A stretch of 64,000 nucleotides of DNA from Usitatibacter palustris (GTDB taxonomy: Bacteria > Pseudomonadota > Gammaproteobacteria > Burkholderiales > Usitatibacteraceae), in the NCBI RefSeq assembly GCF_013003985.1, contig NZ_CP053073.1:2480001-2544000 (forward strand), written 5' to 3'. Position 1 is the first letter of the stretch. Each line of letters starts with the position of its first letter. The notes under the pieces were generated by a model, which was not told the origin of the DNA, ran no database searches, and was given only the letters and a program-made list of their open reading frames with translations. Both the position numbers and the translations under genes were made by a program. Shown here one piece after another: positions 45,514 through 53,005 of the stretch.

Positions 45514-46470
45514 TCATGCGGCATGAACGGGCCAGGTTTCGTTCGCGTGGCGCAGGAGGGCGGGCTCGGTGGCACATCGGCCGATGAAGTCGCGCACCTC
45601 GGCGCTCTTCCACGCAGCCCTATAGGCGTCCCACGCCTGCTCGATGGAATCGTGGCGCAGGTCGGCCGGCGCGAATGGCAGCGCATTGAGCAGCTTCACC
45701 TTGCCGTTGGGCACGACCAGCAGCATCGCCTGCGGGCTGTCGAGGCGCGTGCGCACCTCCTGCAGGATGTCCCAGGGATAGATCGACAGCTCCACCGTCG
45801 AGCGCGTCTCCAGCGCACGTGCGCGCAGGGCCTCGACAGCCGCGGTCCACGCGGCGGGATCGGGGGAAACCGTTTCCCAGGAGAGCGCCGCGCGGCCCAG
45901 GCGCATCAGGGGGCCGGTGACGAAGGCCTCGCAGCCGAGCTCGCCCGCGAGATCGTAGGCGGCGACGATTTCGTGCAGGTTGAAGCGCGTGGGGGCGAAC
46001 ACGAACTGCGACTTCATCCCGCGACGGGCAAGGCGCTCGATCGCGCCGACGGCGGCTGCAAAGCTCGATCCGGGCCGGACGCGCTCGTGGGTTGCGGCCG
46101 TCGCGCCATCGACGGAAATCTGGATGCACTGGATGCGAAGCGCGGCGATGCGGTCGGCCCCCGCCTCGTCGATGCGGCTGCCGTCGGTCTCGAGCTTCAG
46201 CGAAACGCCGCCACGCGTGAGGACCTCGAAGATGTCGTACGCATGCGGGACGCCGAGCGGTTCGCCGCCGCCGAAGGCCGCATACGGAATGCCCGCCTCG
46301 ACGATCGCGCCAGCCAGGCGCAACGCCTCATCGCGCGACAGCTCGTCGCGCCACGCCTTGTCGGGACCGGATTCCTCGCAGCAGGTGATGCAGCGGGCGC
46401 TGCATCGATTGGTCAGCTGCCAGGCAATGAAAAGGGGCGCGCGGTACGACTCGACCGCGCGCCCCGGCAT
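45514..46470 (-). CDS. Radical SAM protein 1 of the PqqA-like peptide cluster
   Basis: 318 residues. SAM cluster motif C23-x3-C27-x2-C30 (NRCSARCITC), GGGEPL near residue 68, and QISVDGATAATHERVR. The C-terminal block VPNGKVKLLNALPFAPADL, then SIEQAWDAYRAAW, mirrors the SPASM/twitch region of PqqE-type enzymes (PNGxVxxC...GN...SLxExW) but has lost the auxiliary-cluster cysteines. It is homologous to the other two radical SAM proteins of this operon and starts 13 bases after the small peptide gene. Probably modifies that peptide. Confidence 0.85.
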   Translation of the reverse strand: MPGRAVESYRAPLFIAWQLTNRCSARCITCCEESGPDKAWRDELSRDEALRLAGAIVEAGIPYAAFGGGEPLGVPHAYDIFEVLTRGGVSLKLETDGSRIDEAGADRIAALRIQCIQISVDGATAATHERVRPGSSFAAAVGAIERLARRGMKSQFVFAPTRFNLHEIVAAYDLAGELGCEAFVTGPLMRLGRAALSWETVSPDPAAWTAAVEALRARALETRSTVELSIYPWDILQEVRTRLDSPQAMLLVVPNGKVKLLNALPFAPADLRHDSIEQAWDAYRAAWKSAEVRDFIGRCATEPALLRHANETWPVHAA

Positions 46471-46483
46471 GGAGTGCGGAATA

Positions 46484-46636
46484 TCAGGTGAAGCGGATAT
46501 ACGGCTGCGCCATCACCTCGGCGGAGACGTCTTCCATCTTCGGCGTTTCCCAGGGCTGCTTGTCCTGCGGCAGCGTCTTGCGCGTGACAGGTTCCGGGGT
46601 GCCGGGCTGCTCGATCGAAAGCTTCGGTTCGCTCAT
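46484..46636 (-). CDS. 50-residue PqqA-like peptide, candidate RiPP precursor
   Basis: A short gene with GAGGAG seven bases before its ATG. The first half is a polar Pro/Glu/Lys leader-like stretch. The second half carries W29-x2-P32-x3-D36-x3-E40, then Y46-I-R-F-T at the end. PqqA has W-x2-P-x3-D followed by E-V-x-x-x-Y-I; the core here keeps W, P, D, E-V and Y-I with changed spacing. It lies between two radical SAM genes, with a PqqD-like gene in the same operon, which is the expected setting for a modified peptide. Not matched to any named precursor family by me. Confidence 0.75.
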   Translation of the reverse strand: MSEPKLSIEQPGTPEPVTRKTLPQDKQPWETPKMEDVSAEVMAQPYIRFT

Positions 46637-46648
46637 CGCTCTACTCCT

Positions 46649-47602
46649 CTAGGCATTGACCAACGGTAACAGCTGCCACACATTCGCTCGCGCGTGCCGG
46701 GACTCGTCGGCAACCGCATCGCGCACGGCTGCCGCCATTGTAGCCTCGTGCCACGCGCGTTGATAGGCCCCCCACGCCTCGGCAAGGCTCTCCCGCCGCA
46801 GGTCCGCGCAGGCCTGCGGCAAGGCGGCGGCGACCTTCACCCAGCCGTTCGGGAGCACCAGGAGCGTGGCCGGAGGGTCCCCGAGGCTCGAGGCGAGGGC
46901 CTCCTCAAGGCTGAAGGGCTCGAAGCACATCTCCATGCCGGTTTGCGACGCCGCCTCCCGGAGCAGTGTCCGGAAGGCGACCCAGGCGTCCTCGGCTGGC
47001 GCCACCTTGTTCCAATGGCGCGCGGCGGTTCCCACCCGCATGAGCCGTCCCGAATTGAAGCGGAATGCACCGAACGAGCGCGCCCGGTCGATCACGGCAC
47101 GGGCCTCATGCAAATTGATTCGGGTCGGGGCGAAGGTGATCTCCAGTGGCAGGCCTGCTTCGCGGACCGCGTGGCACGCCTCGTGCGCCCGGGCGAGCGA
47201 GCCTCCCGGCCGCTGCTTCGCATAGACCTCCTCGGTATCGCCATCGAGGCTGATCTGGATCGAGCGGATCGGCAGCTTCGCGAGGCGCTGCGCAATGGCC
47301 GCGTCGAACCGTTGGCCGTTCGTTTCGATCTTGAGCTGCACGCCGCGCGAGCCCAGCGACTCGGCGACCTCGAAGAAATGCGGTGCCACGAGCGGCTCGC
47401 CGCCCGCCAGCATCACGTAGGGCACCTCGTTGGCGACGATGTCATCGGCCAGGCGCAGCGCCTCCTCGCGCGTGAGCTCGTCGGGCAAGCGCTTGCCGGG
47501 GGCCGAATCCGTGCAGCAATGCAGGCAAGCGAGATCGCAATCGCGCGTGAGCTGCCACGTGATCAGCAGTGGCGACCTCAGCGCATCGATGCGATGGCTC
47601 AT
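46649..47602 (-). CDS. Radical SAM protein 2 of the PqqA-like peptide cluster
   Basis: 317 residues from the ATG at 47602, which overlaps the prenyltransferase stop by four bases. Motif C22-x3-C26-x2-C29 (RDCDLACLHC), then AGGEPLVAPHFFE and QISLDGDTEEVY. The C-terminal block LPNGWVKVAAALPQACADL has one cysteine only, so a normal SPASM auxiliary cluster is not possible. The frame is open further upstream inside the prenyltransferase gene, but that reading is arginine-rich and not favoured. Its stop lies 12 bases before the peptide gene. Confidence 0.87.
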   Translation of the reverse strand: MSHRIDALRSPLLITWQLTRDCDLACLHCCTDSAPGKRLPDELTREEALRLADDIVANEVPYVMLAGGEPLVAPHFFEVAESLGSRGVQLKIETNGQRFDAAIAQRLAKLPIRSIQISLDGDTEEVYAKQRPGGSLARAHEACHAVREAGLPLEITFAPTRINLHEARAVIDRARSFGAFRFNSGRLMRVGTAARHWNKVAPAEDAWVAFRTLLREAASQTGMEMCFEPFSLEEALASSLGDPPATLLVLPNGWVKVAAALPQACADLRRESLAEAWGAYQRAWHEATMAAAVRDAVADESRHARANVWQLLPLVNA

Positions 47603-48519
47603 CGCACTGCCTGCGCGACGATGCCGAGCGCGAAGCCGCCGGTGGCCACGAGGTACGCGAGCACCATCGCGCGCATGGCCGGAAGGAATTCGCGCGGCGC
47701 GGAGTGATGGCGAAGCGACGTGCGCGCACTGGTCACGACCAACGGCGCCGCGAGGAGCGCGGCGAGGCACCCCACCGGAAACATCTTCGCCACCACGCCG
47801 ATCAAGACGATCGCGAGACCTGCAATCGCAAGGCCGAGATAGAGGCGCACGGCCGGCTCGCGCCCGAAGCGCACGACGAGGTTTCGCTTGCCGACGAGGC
47901 GGTCCTGGTGGAAATCGGGAATCGCGTTCACGACGGCGAGCGCCATGATGAAGCACGCGGGCACGAGCGACGCGGCGAACGCTTCCCACGAAACCGAGCG
48001 CGTGTGCAGATACAGGCTCCCCAGCACCATCCACGGGCCGTACGAGAGCGCGATGACGAGCTCGCCCAACCCGCGGTAGGACCAGCGGATCGGCGGCGCT
48101 TCATAGAAGATCGCCGCGGCGCCGCCGAGCAGCGCGAAGACGATGATCGGCCAGCCGATGTGCCAGGCGAGGTACACGCCTACGGCGAGCGCACCTGCGA
48201 AGGCCACGGTGCCGATCCAGAACACGGCCTGCGCGATAGGCGGGATGTCCTCCGGATTGAACACGCGATCGGTGCCCATGCGCGCGTCGAAGTATTCATT
48301 GAACGCTTCCACGCCGATCACGCTCAGCACCACGCCACCGAACGCGCTCCAGAAGGCGGCGGTGTCGAACGCACCCGCGATCGCCCACGCCCACGCGGCG
48401 CCGAGCAGGTAGGGAAGTAGCCCCGCGTAGAGGAAGAAGCGGTAGCGGACCAGGCTCGCGATGCGCCAGAGCCGCGCCGCGAAACCCGTCTCGGCGACCG
48501 GACGGGGCGCTGCGCTCAA
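47599..48519 (-). CDS. UbiA/MenA-like prenyltransferase in the peptide cluster
   Basis: 306 residues with eight to nine membrane spans. Both Asp-rich motifs of the superfamily are visible: NEYFDARMGTDR near residue 85 and the DFHQDRLVGKRNLVVRFG segment near residue 205, closest in pattern to MenA-type enzymes that prenylate dihydroxynaphthoate. The favoured start is a TTG overlapping the stop of radical SAM 3 (TTGA); a GTG at 48531 is possible. Being locked by overlaps between two radical SAM genes suggests it attaches a prenyl tail to the cluster product rather than serving ordinary quinone synthesis. Confidence 0.82.
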   Translation of the reverse strand: MSAAPRPVAETGFAARLWRIASLVRYRFFLYAGLLPYLLGAAWAWAIAGAFDTAAFWSAFGGVVLSVIGVEAFNEYFDARMGTDRVFNPEDIPPIAQAVFWIGTVAFAGALAVGVYLAWHIGWPIIVFALLGGAAAIFYEAPPIRWSYRGLGELVIALSYGPWMVLGSLYLHTRSVSWEAFAASLVPACFIMALAVVNAIPDFHQDRLVGKRNLVVRFGREPAVRLYLGLAIAGLAIVLIGVVAKMFPVGCLAALLAAPLVVTSARTSLRHHSAPREFLPAMRAMVLAYLVATGGFALGIVAQAVR

Positions 48520-49469
48520 ACGTGCACCCACTTGTGCAGCGTGCGGGTGCGCTCCGGATCGACCGCGAGCTCGTCGACGAAGCTCACGACGCGCGGGTCG
48601 TGCCAGGCACGGCGGAAATTCGCCCACACTTCGGCGAGCGATTCCTTGCGCAGGTCCCCGCAGATGAACGGCAGCGCGTTGATGAGCTTCACGAGGCCGT
48701 TGGGCAACACGATGAGCAGCGCTGCCGGGTGTTCGAGGCGGTAACGAAGCTCCTCGAGCAAGCCCGCCTCGTGATAGTTCACCTGCATGCGGCCGCGATA
48801 CTCGAGGCGCTTGACCGCGAGCGTCTGGAAGTACTCGGCGTATTGATCATCGGTCACCGAAAGATGGCGCCAGGCCTTGACCGCATTGCCGGTGAACATG
48901 GTGCGGCCGGAGTAGAAACTCGCGGCGCCCAGCTCGAACGCGAAATCGACGATGCGCTCGGCTTCATGGATGTTGAAGCTCGCGGGCGAGAAGTTCACCT
49001 CGATGGGCACGCCCGCCGCGGCGAGATTGCGGATGCCCGAGACCGTGCGATCGAATTGCCCGAGCACGCGCATGCGCCCGAACGTCGCACTCGATGCACC
49101 ATCGAGGCTCACCTGCACCGCCTTCACGCCGAGGTCCTTCAGGCGCGCGCAGTTCTCCGGGGTGAGGTAGTGGCCGTTGGTCTCGATCTTGAGCTGGCTG
49201 CCGCGCGTGGTGACACGCTCTACCATCTCGAAGAAGTGCGGATGCAGCATCGGCTCGCCGCCCGAGAACGAGAGGTACGGCACCTCGTTGTCCATGAGCT
49301 GATCGATGACGCCGAGCACTTCCTCGCGCCCGAGCTCATCGGCAAAAGCCTTGCCCGGACCGCTCTCCTCGATGCAGTGCAGGCAGGCGAAATTGCACTC
49401 GTTGGTGATCTGCCACGCGACGTAGAGCGGCGCGGCGAGGTCTTCGGAGTGCGCGGCGCTGCCGCTCAA
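48516..49469 (-). CDS. Radical SAM protein 3 of the PqqA-like peptide cluster
   Basis: 317 residues from a TTG that overlaps the PqqD-like stop (TTGA). SAM cluster C25-x3-C29-x2-C32 (NECNFACLHC), SGGEPMLHPHFFE, VQVSLDGASSATFGRM. C-terminal block LPNGLVKLINALPFICGDL followed by SLAEVWANFRRAW, with one cysteine only. Best preserved of the three and nearest to PqqE in pattern; its direct overlap with the PqqD-like gene suggests these two work as a pair. Confidence 0.88.
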   Translation of the reverse strand: MSGSAAHSEDLAAPLYVAWQITNECNFACLHCIEESGPGKAFADELGREEVLGVIDQLMDNEVPYLSFSGGEPMLHPHFFEMVERVTTRGSQLKIETNGHYLTPENCARLKDLGVKAVQVSLDGASSATFGRMRVLGQFDRTVSGIRNLAAAGVPIEVNFSPASFNIHEAERIVDFAFELGAASFYSGRTMFTGNAVKAWRHLSVTDDQYAEYFQTLAVKRLEYRGRMQVNYHEAGLLEELRYRLEHPAALLIVLPNGLVKLINALPFICGDLRKESLAEVWANFRRAWHDPRVVSFVDELAVDPERTRTLHKWVHV

Positions 49470-49717
49470 TCCTGCACCAGCCCCTTCTCGCGCATCTCCG
49501 CGAGGAACGCCTGCACCTCTTTTTCGATGGTTTCCGCCGGCGCTTCGAACTTCGTCGCGAGCCGCGGCGCGATCTCCGCCGCCCCCGCGCCCGCCACGAT
49601 CTCGCGCACGATGGCCGCGGCCGTCGGGGTCAGCGTGAACACTTTCTCGGAGCGCGTCTCGAACAGCACGCCGCCGAACTTCTCCTCACGGAACTTCACA
49701 TATTGCGCAAGCTGCAT
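49466..49717 (-). CDS. PqqD-like peptide-binding protein (RRE)
   Basis: 83 residues. Pattern of a PqqD fold: VKFREEKFGGVLFETRSEKVFTLTP forms the beta part, then helices starting TAAAIVREIVAGAG. PqqD-type RRE domains hold the leader of a precursor peptide for the radical SAM enzyme. It follows nrfA by 18 bases and overlaps radical SAM 3. GGGAG lies 10 bases before the ATG. Confidence 0.88.
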   Translation of the reverse strand: MQLAQYVKFREEKFGGVLFETRSEKVFTLTPTAAAIVREIVAGAGAAEIAPRLATKFEAPAETIEKEVQAFLAEMREKGLVQD

Positions 49718-49735
49718 GGATCAATCGCTCCCGTT

Positions 49736-51196
49736 TCAGGATTTCTTCGCGGGAGCCTTTTCGGGCGCCTTCGCGGGTGACTTTTCAGCCGCTTTCGCAG
49801 GTGCGGCCGGCGGCGGCGGGATGTCGACGACCGGCACCGTCGGCTTGAAGTTCTTGTCGCGCAGCGCGATCTGTCCCTGGCGCGCGAAGTCCATCGACTC
49901 GCCGAGGATCCTCGCGCCTTCCTGCGGCGCATGGAACCCCGTGGAGTTCTCGGCTTCGGCGAAATCGAGGTAGAACTGCGCGCGCCGCTGCAGGTAGAGG
50001 GCGGTCTTGAGGTCCGCCTCAGTCCGTCCTGCCGCCTTCGCCTTCTTCAAATCATTGATCAGGCCGACCACGGCCGTCATCGCCTTCTCGCGAAGCTCCC
50101 AGTGACGGTCCTGGATCTGGTCGACGCGGGCCTTGAGGTCCACGGCGGTCACCTTGTCGTCATGCTTCTTGTGGCAGGTCACGCACGCCGCCTCGATGTT
50201 GAGCACGGGACTGCGCACCCAGTGATCCGTGAAGCTTCCCGAGATCGACGGCATATGGCAGTCGGAGCATGTCACACCTGCGCGCGCATGCGGCCCCTGG
50301 CTCCACATCTCGAATTCCGGGTGCTGGGCCTTCAGCGCGGGTGCGCCCGTGTCCTTGTGCGTCCAGTCGCGGAAACCGATCTCGTCGTAATAGGCGGTGA
50401 TCTCCTCGACCTTGATGCCCTTGGCCCACGGATACGTGAGCCGCTTCTGGTCGCCCTTGAAGTAGTACTCGACGTGGCACTGGCCGCAAACGTAGGCCCG
50501 CATCTCGTTGGACGAGGCCTGCTTGTTGACGTCGTAGTCCTTCACGCCCTGCGTCGCCTTGAGGGCACGGATCCCTTCGATGAACGCGGGGCGCGAGACG
50601 CGCAGCGCGAGCGTCTTGCCATCGTGGCAGTCGATGCACGCGACTGGATGGTTCACGAGCTTCGCCGCCTCCGCGTAGGGCATCGCGTTGATCTTCTCAA
50701 AGCCCTTCGTGATGTCGCCACCGCCCGCCTTCTTGTAGGCGACATACATCGACGCGTGGCAATTGATGCAGGCACCCGGTTGCTTCACGACCACCTGGCG
50801 CTGCGTGAGCTTCTGGTCCTCGAGCATGTACGCGTGGCCGCGCTCTTCGCGGAAATCCGCGGCGAAGGCGTAGCCCGCCCAGATCGCGCGGAGGCCCGCG
50901 TCTTCGTCGCTCTTGGAGCGCGCGACGACCGAGCGCGGATCGGCTTGCGTCGCCTTGTGCGGCACGGCCTCGCTGCCGCCGTGCTTCGTGCGTTGCATGT
51001 CGACGGTCTTCTTGTAGAGCTCGTAGTGCTTGGGGAAAGCCTTGCCCCACACGGCCGGATCGTCGGTGTCGTCGTTGTACGGGGGACCCGCTTCCTTCTT
51101 CGCTTCCTGCGGGATGCTCGCGGTGGGGAAAAGCAGCAGCGTCGCCATGAAGGCAGCGATGGTCATGCGAAGTGCGGAACGCGGCTTGGCAATCAT
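49736..51196 (-). CDS. nrfA: Pentaheme ammonia-forming nitrite reductase NrfA
   Basis: 486 residues with a signal peptide. Five heme motifs: C143-INCH, C187-IDCH, C237-GQCH, C310-SDCH, C338-VTCH. The first is the catalytic heme; it has CxxCH where E. coli has CxxCK. Active-site residues fit NrfA: R202 region (LRVSRPAF), Y235 (AYVCGQCHVEYYF) and H303 (GPHARAGVTC). Reduces nitrite to ammonium in the periplasm. The last 30 residues are a Pro/Ala/Lys tail not needed for the fold. GGAGAG precedes the ATG. It heads the operon with the peptide-modifying genes. Confidence 0.92.
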   Translation of the reverse strand: MIAKPRSALRMTIAAFMATLLLFPTASIPQEAKKEAGPPYNDDTDDPAVWGKAFPKHYELYKKTVDMQRTKHGGSEAVPHKATQADPRSVVARSKSDEDAGLRAIWAGYAFAADFREERGHAYMLEDQKLTQRQVVVKQPGACINCHASMYVAYKKAGGGDITKGFEKINAMPYAEAAKLVNHPVACIDCHDGKTLALRVSRPAFIEGIRALKATQGVKDYDVNKQASSNEMRAYVCGQCHVEYYFKGDQKRLTYPWAKGIKVEEITAYYDEIGFRDWTHKDTGAPALKAQHPEFEMWSQGPHARAGVTCSDCHMPSISGSFTDHWVRSPVLNIEAACVTCHKKHDDKVTAVDLKARVDQIQDRHWELREKAMTAVVGLINDLKKAKAAGRTEADLKTALYLQRRAQFYLDFAEAENSTGFHAPQEGARILGESMDFARQGQIALRDKNFKPTVPVVDIPPPPAAPAKAAEKSPAKAPEKAPAKKS

Positions 51197-51231
51197 GGGA
51201 GTCTCTCCGGTAGGCGGCGATGCGTGGGCGG

Positions 51232-51237
51232 ATTGTA
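51232..51237 (-). promoter_or_regulatory. Candidate -10 box of the nrfA operon
   Basis: The minus strand reads TACAAT at 51237-51232, 35 bases before the nrfA ATG, which leaves room for the GGAGAG ribosome site. No FNR box or good -35 box is visible in the 96-base gap shared with the divergent aat gene, although the neighbouring decaheme operon has one. Confidence 0.4.
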
Positions 51238-51292
51238 TGCCCTGGGACCCTGTCGCGCACCCGGCCCGGGGCTCCTGCGATAGATTAGGGCC

Positions 51293-51970
51293 GTGATCCC
51301 CTGGCTCCGCGGCGACGAACCGTTTCCCCCTGTCACGAAGGCCCTCGCCTCCCCCAACGGGCTGCTCTGCGCCGGGGCGGACCTCTCGCCCGAGCGCATC
51401 CTCGACGCCTACAGCCATGGCATTTTTCCCTGGTTCTCGGACGGCGACCCGATCCTGTGGTGGTCACCGGATCCGCGCATGGTCCTGTTTCCCGATGAGC
51501 TGAAGGTCTCGCGATCGCTGCGGAAGACGATCGCGCGCGGCACCTACGAGGTGCGGATGGACACCGCCTTCGGGCGCGTCATGGAGGAATGCGCGGCACC
51601 CCGCGATGGGCAAGCCGGCACCTGGATCGTCCCGGAAATGGTCGCGGCCTACACGCGCCTGCACGTGCGCGGCATCGCCCACTCGGTCGAGTCGTGGAGC
51701 GGCGACACGCTGGTGGGCGGCCTCTACGGCTTGGCGCTCGACAAGGTGTTCTTCGGCGAGTCGATGTTCTCGCGCGCCGACGATGCCTCGAAGGTGGCGC
51801 TGGTCGCGCTGGTGGAGCGCCTCCGCGCGGACGGATTCCGGCTGATCGATTGCCAGCAGGCCACCGCGCACCTCGCCTCGCTGGGTGCGCGCGAGATCTC
51901 CCGCGCCGAGTTCACGCGCCTGCTGCAGGAGTCGATACAATATCCGCCAACCGGCAGCACCTGGAGCTGA
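51293..51970 (+). CDS. aat: Leucyl/phenylalanyl-tRNA-protein transferase
   Basis: 225 residues from a GTG. Family landmarks: [41 protein letters not shown] at the start (read in parts) and [19 protein letters not shown] near residue 145. It adds Leu or Phe to N-terminal Lys/Arg of proteins, marking them for ClpAP. TAGATT lies six bases before the start codon and no ribosome site is present, so the message may be leaderless. Followed by bpt, another N-degron enzyme. Confidence 0.95.
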   Translation: MIPWLRGDEPFPPVTKALASPNGLLCAGADLSPERILDAYSHGIFPWFSDGDPILWWSPDPRMVLFPDELKVSRSLRKTIARGTYEVRMDTAFGRVMEECAAPRDGQAGTWIVPEMVAAYTRLHVRGIAHSVESWSGDTLVGGLYGLALDKVFFGESMFSRADDASKVALVALVERLRADGFRLIDCQQATAHLASLGAREISRAEFTRLLQESIQYPPTGSTWS

Positions 51971-51981
51971 CTTCCGAGGCC

Positions 51982-52704
51982 ATGGCGAAGCTCAACGACC
52001 TCCCGATCGCGAACCTGCAGTTCTACGCGACCGCACCGTATCCGTGCAGCTATCTGCCCGGACGGCTTGCGCGCTCGCAGGTTGCGACGCCGAGCTACCT
52101 CATCGACACCGACACCTACGGCGCGCTGGTCTCCGCCGGGTTTCGCCGCAGCGGCGCGTTCACTTACCGCCCCTACTGCGACCACTGCCACGCCTGCGTG
52201 CCGGTGCGCGTGATCGCCGCCGAGTACGAGCCCAACCGCGCCCAGCGCCGCTCCTTCGCGCGCCACTCCGCGCTGGAGCCGCGCTACGGCGAGCTGAAAT
52301 TCAACGCCGAGCACTACGCGCTCTACCGGCTCTACCAGGGCGAGCGTCACCGCGGCGGCGGGATGGACCACGATTCGCGCGAGCAATACGCCCACTTCCT
52401 GCTGCAATCGAACGTGGCCACGCGGCTGATCGAGTTCCGCGAGGGCGACCAGCTGCGGATGGTCTCGATCATCGACGAGCTGGCTGATGGCCTCTCTTCG
52501 GTCTACACGTTCTTCGATCCGCTCGTGCCCAAGGCGAGCTACGGCACCTACAACATCCTCTGGCAGATCGAGGAGGCGCGCCGCCGCGGCCTGGCCTACG
52601 TCTACCTGGGCTACTGGATCGGGCAGAGCCGCAAGATGAGCTACAAGAACCAGTTCCGTCCCATCGAGGGGCTGCAGCGCGGCGAGTGGAAGCGCCTCGC
52701 CTAG
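51982..52704 (+). CDS. bpt: Aspartate/glutamate leucyltransferase
   Basis: 240 residues. Family segments: [22 protein letters not shown] at the start (read in parts), [16 protein letters not shown], and [20 protein letters not shown] near the end. It transfers leucine to N-terminal Asp or Glu, the second branch of the bacterial N-degron pathway begun by aat, 11 bases upstream. Its TAG stop lies within the CTAG that flanks the inserted element downstream. Confidence 0.95.
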   Translation: MAKLNDLPIANLQFYATAPYPCSYLPGRLARSQVATPSYLIDTDTYGALVSAGFRRSGAFTYRPYCDHCHACVPVRVIAAEYEPNRAQRRSFARHSALEPRYGELKFNAEHYALYRLYQGERHRGGGMDHDSREQYAHFLLQSNVATRLIEFREGDQLRMVSIIDELADGLSSVYTFFDPLVPKASYGTYNILWQIEEARRRGLAYVYLGYWIGQSRKMSYKNQFRPIEGLQRGEWKRLA

Positions 52705-53002
52705 GGAGCCTCTGAACAATGCCCAGGGGATACGCGTTGCGGCAGATGCGGATGGATGCGAGGCGCGCGGCGCAGCGAATGGCCAGCCCCATTCGCAAGC
52801 CAAGCAACGAAGCAGACGCCGCATCTGCCGCAACCCTTTAGATGACGAATCAAATATTGGTACCGTCGCCGGGACGGGCGATTTCGGGCCGCTTCGTCGT
52901 TGCTCGTCCTAGCAAGGTGCTCGACCTTGCGTCGGACTCGGCGCCTAGAATCGATCCCGAAATCGAACCGTCGCGTACCCCTGGTCATTGTTCAGAGACT
53001 CC
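52705..53002. mobile_element. 298-bp IS5-like MITE between bpt and pyrD
   Basis: Imperfect terminal inverted repeats of about 32 bp start GGAGCCTCTGAACAATG on the left and, read inwards, GGAGTCTCTGAACAATG on the right. CTAG flanks both ends (52701-52704 and 53003-53006), a likely 4-bp target duplication. Inside are further stem-loops: GTTGCGGCAGATGCGG paired with its complement near 52830, and CGATTTCGGG/CCCGAAATCG in the right half. No transposase frame is present. GGA-N6-GAACAA ends and CTAG targets fit the IS5 group, from memory of that family. Confidence 0.78.
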
Positions 53003-53005
53003 CTA

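Noticed and set aside
45514-49469. Radical SAM genes as a heme d1 (NirJ) pathway
   Set aside because: No nirF, nirE, nirD or cd1 nitrite reductase gene is present; the PqqD-like and PqqA-like partners point to a peptide substrate.
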